Shown here: piece by piece, positions 1-5,373 of the stretch
Position numbering within the stretch: the stretch's first letter is position 1
Layout of the letters: each line of letters opens with the position of its first letter
NCBI GenBank assembly: GCA_003451715.1
Contig: DMJN01000214.1
Location: 1 to 5,373, forward strand
DNA: 5,373 nucleotides
Origin: Gammaproteobacteria bacterium
GTDB taxonomy: Bacteria > Pseudomonadota > Gammaproteobacteria > Pseudomonadales > Pseudohongiellaceae
Direction of reading: 5' to 3'
Notes under the pieces: model-generated
Told to the model about the DNA's origin: nothing
The model's input: the letters and a program-made list of their open reading frames with translations, nothing else
The model's database searches: none
Position numbers and translations under genes: made by a program

Positions 1-759
1 ATCTACCGGCTCCGCATTCTGAGGGATGCTGTAGCGGCCGAGTTCTATTTGTCGCCAGCCATCGGTTGCCAGGGGGTCGCCTGCCAGCCGATAGAGTTCT
101 ACAGGCGTCGATCTCGCGTAGTCGGGAGGTCCAGGACGCTGGGCTCCCTTATTTGGAGCGGTAATTTCGGGTATGCCATCGCCGTCAAAATCCGCTGCGA
201 AGACGCGGATATAGGAGCCACGACCCTGGGTCATCGGCAGAATCAATCTTGGCCACTCGGCTGTTCTAGCCGTACGGCCGGGATTCTGCAAATAGATCAA
301 ATGTGATAGCTCGGCTGCAACAACTATGTCCAAATAACCATCAGTATTGATATCCGCGATGGCGGCATCCTCCGGGGCAGGCGCGTCGGTGCTTTCGGCC
401 AGGGTAATATTGGTCCAGCTATCCGGGTCGTTTGAGCCAAATGCAATCCTTACATGGCCGGCTGGAGGAGGGACAAAGCCCGGGTTGTATTCAGCTGAAT
501 CATATTCCGAGTCGGATTCGTGTACGGAGACGATATCCTCGTAGCCGTCTCGATCCAGGTCTGCCATCACCAGGCCATCGCTGCCGCTGAAGGGAACGCC
601 CGACTGAGTCGGATCATCGATAATATGTTCCTTCCAGCTGATATACCGCCCATCGTTTGATGTCGCCCGGGTTGGCGTATCGCCTACCAGCGACTGTGAG
701 TAGGCAGTATTGATTTGAGTCAGACCCAATAATGCAATGAAGCTTAAAATTCGACGCAT
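1..759 (-). CDS. Exported FG-GAP/VCBS-repeat protein, N-terminal part (runs off left edge)
   Basis: An open frame runs on the minus strand from ATG at 759-757 to base 1 without a stop (253 codons), so the gene is partial. Residues 1-21 look like a Sec signal peptide: MRR, a hydrophobic core around ILSFIALLGL, and a likely cut after A-Y-S before Gln22. Three repeats follow, each with a DxDxDG-type calcium loop: ADLDRDGYEDI (66-76), ADINTDGYLDI (135-145) and ADFDGDGIPEI (189-199), spaced 69 and 54 residues apart. This is the signature of FG-GAP/VCBS beta-propeller blades. Such propellers are extracellular or periplasmic and are usually structural, binding or adhesive; no catalytic motif is visible. 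More blades probably lie beyond the left edge, because the fragment ends just as another repeat could begin (AEPVD). A GGAG Shine-Dalgarno lies 8 bases before the ATG. The gene is divergent from the hydrolase at 922. The family assignment is firm; its specific role is unknown. Confidence 0.88.
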   Translation of the reverse strand, partial: MRRILSFIALLGLTQINTAYSQSLVGDTPTRATSNDGRYISWKEHIIDDPTQSGVPFSGSDGLVMADLDRDGYEDIVSVHESDSEYDSAEYNPGFVPPPAGHVRIAFGSNDPDSWTNITLAESTDAPAPEDAAIADINTDGYLDIVVAAELSHLIYLQNPGRTARTAEWPRLILPMTQGRGSYIRVFAADFDGDGIPEITAPNKGAQRPGPPDYARSTPVELYRLAGDPLATDGWRQIELGRYSIPQNAEPVD

Positions 760-767
760 GATAGAAA

Positions 768-771
768 CTCC
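768..771 (-). promoter_or_regulatory. Ribosome binding site of the FG-GAP gene
   Basis: The minus strand reads GGAG here, followed by an 8-base spacer to the ATG at 759. This supports the chosen start, which also gives a clean signal peptide. Confidence 0.7.
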
Positions 772-787
772 AGGCACAAAAGCGGCA

Positions 788-799
788 TTTATAGTAGCA
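788..799 (-). promoter_or_regulatory. Candidate -10 region for the FG-GAP gene
   Basis: Read on the minus strand, this stretch is TGCTACTATAAA. It can be taken either as an extended -10 (TG at 799-798, then TACTAT at 796-791) or as TATAAA at 793-788, which matches 5 of 6 bases of TATAAT. I found no good -35 at 16-18 bases from either. Transcription would begin about 20-25 bases before the ATG. The call rests on consensus resemblance only. Confidence 0.35.
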
Positions 800-850
800 G
801 GCCTTTGTAAACAGCTGAAGCCTGCAAAAACAACGATTTAAGACAGGCTT
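797..850. repeat. Three alternating CAGGC half-sites in the divergent promoter region
   Basis: GCAGGC (797-802), AAGCCTG (818-824) and CAGGCTT (844-850) alternate in orientation. The first two form a 6-base perfect inverted repeat (GCAGGC with GCCTGC at 820-825). The second and third form a 7-base perfect inverted repeat. The CAGGC cores start about 22 and 24 bases apart, near two helical turns. The first overlaps the candidate -10 of the minus-strand gene and the last ends 17 bases before the candidate -35 of the plus-strand gene. The arrangement suits an operator shared by both genes, or two mutually exclusive hairpins. Chance is not excluded for motifs this short. Confidence 0.35.
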
Positions 851-867
851 GAACACGCAGCCATGTA

Positions 868-896
868 TCGACACGGAGGCAGCAAGACGATAGCAT
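868..896 (+). promoter_or_regulatory. Candidate sigma-70 promoter for the hydrolase gene at 922
   Basis: TCGACA (868-873, 5 of 6 matches to TTGACA) is followed by a 17-base spacer and TAGCAT (891-896, 4 of 6 matches to TATAAT). Transcription would start near 903, leaving a leader of about 19 bases that still contains the Shine-Dalgarno at 907-913. If real, it would drive the whole plus-strand gene set. Confidence 0.4.
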
Positions 897-906
897 TTGG
901 TTTTCC

Positions 907-913
907 AGAGGGA
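907..913 (+). promoter_or_regulatory. Ribosome binding site of the pectinacetylesterase-like gene
   Basis: AGAGGGA lies 8 bases before the ATG at 922 and supports that start, which also gives a textbook signal peptide. Confidence 0.7.
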
Positions 914-921
914 TAAGCACT

Positions 922-2034
922 ATGAAATACCTTGTACTAGCATTATTGCTACTAGGCGCAGTCAGTGCCCAAGCTCAGTCTGAGTTACCAGGATTGGATA
1001 GTCTCGATTCAGGCTGGAACAGCATTGCGACCGATGGTGTCTGTTCGACTGGTACACCCTATCAATTCTTTGCCAAACCTTCGGCGGATAACAGCAATTT
1101 GCTGATTTTTTTCAATGGCGGTGGCGGCTGCTGGTTCGGAGAAGCCTGTGATCTAAATAGCCAGCCAAACATTCATTCGCCGTTCGCCGAAATGGATCAG
1201 AACAATCCCACTAATTCCCGGGGCATCTTCAATTTTGAGAGCAGTGCGAACCCGTTCTCTGATTACGCCATGGTGTTTCTACCTTACTGTACGGGTGATG
1301 TACATATTGGCGGTGGAACGAGAGTGTATTCCTATACCAACACCGCAGGAACTGAAGTGAGTGTTACTACCTATCATGAAGGTTATGCAAACACGCAGAC
1401 TATATTGGAATGGGTATTTGAAAATTTCACGACACCTAACACAGTTGTATTGTCTGGTAGCAGTGCTGGAGCGATCGGATCTTCTTTCTATTCAGGCCTG
1501 GTTGCCGAGCACTATGCGTCCGTACCTGTTGTGTTGATCGCCGACGCGGCAGGCGGCTACAGTTCTCCTTTTTTACCCAATACACACAATGCTTGGAATA
1601 CCGCGACCATATTACCCGATTGGGAAGAATATGCCGGGGAAACTAATGACTCTATTACTTTCGAAGATTTTTATATAGCAAGTGCTAACCACAATCCCAA
1701 TCTGACAATCGCCCAGTACAATGCGGCTGAAGATGCCGTGCAAATTAGCTTTACCCATGTAATGGGAGATGCCCCTGGCAGTTTCAGCCTACCACAAAGG
1801 CTGTTGAATAATTATCTAGAGATAGAGAGTGCAGTGGATGAATTCTATAGCTACACTGCAGGCGGTACGGTACACATGATCATGCAAGCACCCATTTTTT
1901 ATGAGTATCAGGTGGAAGGTATTCGTTTTGTCGATTGGGTGGCAGACTTGTTGAGGGGTCAGGAAGTAAATGATGTGAGCTGCGTAAATGAAGTGCTCGG
2001 GTGCGATGCAGCACCGCAAACTAGCATAGATTGA
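922..2034 (+). CDS. Secreted pectinacetylesterase/Notum-family hydrolase
   Basis: This 370-residue protein begins with a Sec signal peptide (MKY, then a Leu/Ala-rich core, probable cut after AQA at residue 18), so it should act in the periplasm or outside the cell. The core fits the pectinacetylesterase family (alpha/beta hydrolases, carbohydrate esterase family 13, related to animal Notum). It has a glycine-rich LIFFNGGGGCW block (61-71) forming the oxyanion side, a PYCTGDVHIGG block (121-131), and the nucleophile elbow GSSAG (179-183) with Ser181 as the likely nucleophile. His318 in GGTVHM is the best histidine candidate. Asp271 in AEDAVQ is the most likely acid by analogy with the family's D-x-x-Q pattern, but this is inferred. 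Six cysteines (41, 70, 76, 123, 354, 361) remain after signal removal and could form disulfides. Known members remove acetyl groups from pectin or, in Notum, palmitoleate from Wnt; the bacterial substrate cannot be read from the sequence. It is the first gene of the plus-strand set, 41 bases ahead of the DUF1631 gene. Confidence 0.82.
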   Translation: MKYLVLALLLLGAVSAQAQSELPGLDSLDSGWNSIATDGVCSTGTPYQFFAKPSADNSNLLIFFNGGGGCWFGEACDLNSQPNIHSPFAEMDQNNPTNSRGIFNFESSANPFSDYAMVFLPYCTGDVHIGGGTRVYSYTNTAGTEVSVTTYHEGYANTQTILEWVFENFTTPNTVVLSGSSAGAIGSSFYSGLVAEHYASVPVVLIADAAGGYSSPFLPNTHNAWNTATILPDWEEYAGETNDSITFEDFYIASANHNPNLTIAQYNAAEDAVQISFTHVMGDAPGSFSLPQRLLNNYLEIESAVDEFYSYTAGGTVHMIMQAPIFYEYQVEGIRFVDWVADLLRGQEVNDVSCVNEVLGCDAAPQTSID

Positions 2035-2075
2035 AATAACTATTGAAAATAATAGTAAAGTAGAGTGGAAACACC

Positions 2076-4283
2076 TTGAGTGAAGTGAATGAAGTAGTAG
2101 AAGCTGTACGAGATGCGATGGTAAAAAACCTATCGCAGCTCGTCTTACAGGGCTTGGAAGAGGCTAGGAAGGTCTTGAAGCATCAGTCCAATACTTTCAG
2201 CGACAGTGAAAAATTAGCCGAAGCAAGATCAGCCGTTGTTGATAGATTTTCTAGCAATGTTGGTATTAACTTCAACGTGTTAATGGGTGAGACAGACAAA
2301 ACAGCTAATGCTCTGGATTACGGCAGCCTGAGCCTGGTAGAGGAGGATGATCTCGAGGCAATTATTGCCATGGAAGGAATGATCTCCCACTCCCGAAATT
2401 GTGATGTCCAGCAATACCTCGCATTTACTACCCACATTGATACGCTCTTCTATGGTACCCGCATAGACGAGTCTAATAACCCAATGGACCCGGAACAGAT
2501 TAGTACTGCCTTCAAGGATGCATTGAGGCCGCTTGGTTTGAGCTCGACAGCAGTACTCACGGTGTACCGACATTTTAATAGTCATGTTTTTCACAAGCTG
2601 GAATTGGTGCTGGAAAAGGCCAATGCGACCCTCATCGAATATGAAATTTTACCAGATCTTGATATTGCCGCTCGTGATAAAAGCCAATTGGAAAACAAGC
2701 GCCGTGTTCCTCGGCCAAATTCTGATCCTCAAGAGCGGGCTTTCGGTCCGGTGGAAGATCAAACTGATGACCAACCAGAGCCAAGCACACGAGAAATGTT
2801 CTCCATGATGCAAAACCTGATGCATGGAATGGCGGGTCAAGCAGCTACGGTACAACAGGCCAGCCAGAGTGTAGCCACTGGACAGGGAGTTCAGGCTCCC
2901 GGCATGCTGCCGCCTGGTCTACAGCCAGGCATGATGGTCGGTAATCAAAAAGTTGAATTAGTTCCCAATGATCAGTTACTTAACCTGTTAGGCGAGTTAC
3001 AGACTGGCCGGGCAGGTATCAACACTGATGGCGATGAGCCAGGGGTTAAGCCTGCGGTCAACCTGGGTGATTCCATTGGTAGTTTGCTCCAGCAACGTGG
3101 TGATGATAAAACGCTGCAAGTGCTGGATAGCCAGACTTCCGATGTAATTAGCCTGGTTACCATGCTCTTTGACGTCATCTGGAATGATGAGACCGTACCG
3201 ATAGCGGTGAAGGGACTCATCGGTCGAACCCAGGTAACAGTGCTCAAAATCGCCCTGGATGATGCTGGTTTTTTTGACGCTGAAGAGCATCCAGCTCGAG
3301 ACTTGTTAAACGAATTAGCCACAGCTGGTTTAAGTTGGACTGAATTCGATAAGCTGGAAGGTGATCCAATGTATTCCAAGATGCATGAGATTGTCGGAAA
3401 GCTCACAGCTGAATACAAAGGTGATCTGGCATTGGTATCGGGTCTACTACACGAATTCAGGCTATTCAAACGAAACCAGATGCTCGCTAACAAAGAGATG
3501 GAACAAAGGTTGGATGATGCTGATGAGCGTCAGAATCGTCTGGACGAGGTGAGTCGTTACGCGCAGGCCAAGATTTCGGAACGCATACTCGATGACGGTA
3601 TTCACCCATTTGTAAGGTCATTTCTGGGATCTCAATTTAAGAAGTTTGTGGTGCAAGTAATTCTCAGAGAGGGTCCGGGCGGAATTAGCTGGAAGCCAGT
3701 AATGAATACAATAGATGTACTGTTATGGACTGTACAACCTGAAAAACAGGAGAGTGATTTTGAGCGCTTTGCGAAAATAAATCCGCGCCTTCTGGTAAAC
3801 CTTGGTAAAGCACTCGAGGTCGCTGGAATTGATACGGCGGAAGCCGATGATGCACTGAACGAGTTAGAAAAAATACAGGAACAGTGTTTTAAAGGCTCTT
3901 CCACTCCCGATAATGAAGTAACATCCGAAGCGACTGATGAGACTGGGCAAGTGAATGATTCTGAGCCTGTAGAAGTAGTCGAAGATCTGCCAGAAGATAA
4001 CGAATACGTCATTGAGGTGAGCAAATATCCAATTGGTATCTGGCTTGAATTTCATACAGATAGTGAACATATGATCAGATGCACATTGGCGGCTAAGATA
4101 GACACAATCGATAAGTATGTGTTTGTGAATAGCCAGGGAGTAAAAGTTATCGAGAAATCTCGCATGGGACTGGGACTGGCTCGAGAGCTTATGGCAGGCA
4201 CGGTAAAGGTGATTAGTGAAGGACCATTAGTGGAACGCGCCATGGAAACTGTGATTGGTAATTTGCGTGAAGGTGATTCCTGA
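2076..4283 (+). CDS. DUF1631 family protein, cytoplasmic, function unknown
   Basis: This 735-residue protein has no signal peptide or membrane segment. The N-terminal part (about 1-200) is largely helical and contains the family's NNPMDPEQISTAF block (134-146) and a conserved helix ending ILPDL (191-195). Residues about 200-295 form a poorly conserved linker, rich in Gln, Met, Gly and Pro after 240. The best-conserved DUF1631 segment is 360-421: LFDVIWND, then IPxxVKxLIxRxQ-like and HPAR (406-409) motifs. A charged helical stretch at about 465-500 may be a coiled coil. An acidic linker (about 604-645) precedes a beta-rich C-terminal domain (about 648-735, from WLEF to VFVNSQG). An in-frame stop at 2061-2063 limits the start to TTG 2076, GTG 2085 or ATG 2118. 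TTG has a modest GAGTGGA site ahead of it and keeps the first helix whole, so I prefer it. The family's biochemical role is not established. The stop overlaps the next start, which suggests translational coupling. Confidence 0.85.
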   Translation: MSEVNEVVEAVRDAMVKNLSQLVLQGLEEARKVLKHQSNTFSDSEKLAEARSAVVDRFSSNVGINFNVLMGETDKTANALDYGSLSLVEEDDLEAIIAMEGMISHSRNCDVQQYLAFTTHIDTLFYGTRIDESNNPMDPEQISTAFKDALRPLGLSSTAVLTVYRHFNSHVFHKLELVLEKANATLIEYEILPDLDIAARDKSQLENKRRVPRPNSDPQERAFGPVEDQTDDQPEPSTREMFSMMQNLMHGMAGQAATVQQASQSVATGQGVQAPGMLPPGLQPGMMVGNQKVELVPNDQLLNLLGELQTGRAGINTDGDEPGVKPAVNLGDSIGSLLQQRGDDKTLQVLDSQTSDVISLVTMLFDVIWNDETVPIAVKGLIGRTQVTVLKIALDDAGFFDAEEHPARDLLNELATAGLSWTEFDKLEGDPMYSKMHEIVGKLTAEYKGDLALVSGLLHEFRLFKRNQMLANKEMEQRLDDADERQNRLDEVSRYAQAKISERILDDGIHPFVRSFLGSQFKKFVVQVILREGPGGISWKPVMNTIDVLLWTVQPEKQESDFERFAKINPRLLVNLGKALEVAGIDTAEADDALNELEKIQEQCFKGSSTPDNEVTSEATDETGQVNDSEPVEVVEDLPEDNEYVIEVSKYPIGIWLEFHTDSEHMIRCTLAAKIDTIDKYVFVNSQGVKVIEKSRMGLGLARELMAGTVKVISEGPLVERAMETVIGNLREGDS
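4270..4276 (+). promoter_or_regulatory. Ribosome binding site before the ATG at 4283
   Basis: AAGGTGA inside the last codons of the DUF1631 gene matches the anti-Shine-Dalgarno well and ends 6 bases before the ATG at 4283. It is the strongest translation signal near this junction and favours the upstream of the two possible starts of the following gene. The alternative ATG at 4346 has only a TGAG one base away, too close to serve. Confidence 0.6.
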
Positions 4284-5373
4284 TGTTGGCTGCTTCGCTT
4301 GGTTCAAAATTGGCTGTGGCGATAGTTCACCCTGTGTTGCTGAGCATGAGACTTTTTAAGAATGTTAGTCTGCTGTTAAGTCTGGCACTGGGTCTGTGTG
4401 TCGGATTTCCGACAAACATAGCCGCTGATGACAATGGGCTTGCGCTGACTGCCCTGGATCATTATGTACACGCTCCCGATGACAACTATCGCTATAGCGT
4501 GCTGCAAGTCGTTCAAGGTGACGGCTATCGTACATTCATACTCGAGATGACATCCCAGCAATGGCTAACTGAGGCGGAGGTAAATCTGCCTCTCTGGGAA
4601 CACTTCATGGTGATTGTCGTACCCGATGTAGTTGAGAGCGACATAGGATTTTTAACCATAACTGGGGGTAGCAAGGCGAATAGTGCCCCCAACGGTGCTC
4701 AAGCGACGGATGTGAAACGGGCATTAGATACCCAGACAGTCGTCAGCACACTCTATATGGTGCCTAATCAACCGCTGGTCTTTGTGAACGACAACGGACT
4801 TCAGCGCACAGAAGACGCTATTATCGCCTACACTTGGGATAAATTCTTCAGGACCGGTGATGAGCAATGGCCACTGCGTCTACCCATGACTAAAGCAGCC
4901 GTGCGAGCCATGGACACGGTCACCAACCTACTGGCCAGCGAGCAGGGTGGCGGGGTGGATGTGAAGCAGTTCGTGGTAGCAGGTGGCTCGAAGCGTGGCT
5001 GGACGACCTGGACTACAGCCATTGTCGATGAGCGGGTGGTTGCCATCATGCCTATCGTCATCGATTTACTCAACGTTGGGGAGTCCTTTAAACATCATTT
5101 CTCAGTTTATGGTGCCTACTCGCTGGCGGTTATTGATTACGTGACCAATGGCAATACAAATTGGATAGGCACACCGGAATGGGATGAGCTTATGGATCTG
5201 GTAGAACCCTACGAATACAGGGACAGGCTGGAGCTCCCCAAATTTTTATTGAACTCAACAGGAGACGAATTCTTCCTTCCAGACTCGTGGCAATTCTATT
5301 GGGATGACCTGGTTGGCGAAAAACATGTTCGCTACGTCCCCAATTCAAACCACAGCATGGACGGTACGGATGT
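4283..5373 (+). CDS. pqaA: PhoPQ-activated pathogenicity-related (PqaA-type) exported hydrolase, 3' end missing
   Basis: The frame is open from ATG 4283 to the right edge (363 codons plus 2 bases). After the leader, the sequence follows the PhoPQ-activated pathogenicity-related family (alpha/beta hydrolases): ALDHYVHAPDDNYRYSVL near the mature start, ITGGSK (126-131), GGSKRGW (234-240) with Ser236 as probable nucleophile, STGDEFFLPD (325-334) with Asp328 as acid, and PNSNHSMDG (353-361) with His357. The full Ser-Asp-His triad is therefore present, and only the C-terminal part is lost. Salmonella PqaA is PhoP/PhoQ-regulated and linked to antimicrobial-peptide resistance; the enzymatic substrate is not settled. 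The start is uncertain. ATG 4283 overlaps the DUF1631 stop (TGATG) and has a strong ribosome site, but ATG 4346 (residue 22) begins a cleaner signal peptide, MRLFKN plus a Leu-rich core, with a probable cut after NIAA at 48. The gene symbol is by family resemblance only. Confidence 0.83.
   Translation, partial: MLAASLGSKLAVAIVHPVLLSMRLFKNVSLLLSLALGLCVGFPTNIAADDNGLALTALDHYVHAPDDNYRYSVLQVVQGDGYRTFILEMTSQQWLTEAEVNLPLWEHFMVIVVPDVVESDIGFLTITGGSKANSAPNGAQATDVKRALDTQTVVSTLYMVPNQPLVFVNDNGLQRTEDAIIAYTWDKFFRTGDEQWPLRLPMTKAAVRAMDTVTNLLASEQGGGVDVKQFVVAGGSKRGWTTWTTAIVDERVVAIMPIVIDLLNVGESFKHHFSVYGAYSLAVIDYVTNGNTNWIGTPEWDELMDLVEPYEYRDRLELPKFLLNSTGDEFFLPDSWQFYWDDLVGEKHVRYVPNSNHSMDGTD

Noticed and set aside
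49..544. Two plus-strand open frames (49-306 and 347-544)
   Set aside because: Both lie opposite the FG-GAP gene, whose calcium-loop repeats and signal peptide are clear; neither has a ribosome site or a motif.
614..874. 86-codon minus-strand frame across the divergent region, rich in Cys
   Set aside because: It overlaps the start of the FG-GAP gene in another frame, has no Shine-Dalgarno of note and would cross both candidate promoters; the Cys content comes from out-of-frame reading.
2000..2015. GGTGC/GCACC dyad near the end of the hydrolase gene as a terminator or regulatory hairpin
   Set aside because: The 5-base stem lies inside the coding sequence and is followed by no T-run.
2039..2056. 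Hairpin ACTATT/AATAGT between the hydrolase and DUF1631 genes as a terminator
   Set aside because: The stem is only 6 base pairs, almost all A-T, with no T-run after it on the plus strand; it would be too unstable to terminate.
2972..3493. 173-codon antisense open frame opposite the DUF1631 gene
   Set aside because: It is Ser-rich with no recognisable motif and lies opposite a well-supported family domain, so it is a by-product of codon use on the other strand.
3632..4024. 130-codon antisense open frame opposite the DUF1631 C-terminal half
   Set aside because: It is Ser/Thr-rich low-complexity sequence mirroring the acidic linker codons of the real gene.
4388..4399. Possible lipoprotein lipobox (LGLC) in the PqaA-type leader
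   Set aside because: The residue before Cys is Leu, where Gly, Ala or Ser is needed, and a better signal-peptidase I site (NIAA) follows nine residues later.

Overview
The window reads as a stretch of a Gram-negative bacterial chromosome, most plausibly a marine or environmental gammaproteobacterium. This rests on the DUF1631 protein (a proteobacterial family), the Sec-type signal peptides on three of the four genes, the moderate GC content and the ordinary Shine-Dalgarno signals. The taxonomic guess is an inference from family content; no marker gene is present. I see no RNA gene, CRISPR array, insertion sequence or phage gene.

Layout. Bases 1-759, minus strand: the N-terminal 253 codons of an exported protein with FG-GAP/VCBS-type calcium-binding repeats, running off the left edge. 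Bases 760-921: a 162-base divergent intergenic region with candidate promoters in both directions and three CAGGC-type half-sites between them. Bases 922-2034, plus strand: a secreted alpha/beta-hydrolase of the pectinacetylesterase/Notum type. Bases 2076-4283: a 735-residue cytoplasmic DUF1631 protein, probably starting at TTG, with a small beta-rich C-terminal domain. Bases 4283-5373: a PhoPQ-activated pathogenicity-related (PqaA-type) exported alpha/beta-hydrolase, overlapping the DUF1631 stop codon by one base and cut by the right edge just after its catalytic histidine.

The three plus-strand genes are close together (41-base gap, then a 1-base overlap), with no convincing terminator between them, so they are probably one transcript. 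Two of them are exported Ser-type hydrolases flanking a cytoplasmic protein of unknown function; the divergent gene is also exported. A shared role in processing extracellular or periplasmic polymers or peptides is possible but is not shown by the sequence. The points most worth checking are the conflicting start signals of the PqaA-type gene, the CAGGC half-sites in the divergent promoter region, and the C-terminal domain of the DUF1631 protein. I find no clear evidence for a wholly new system.
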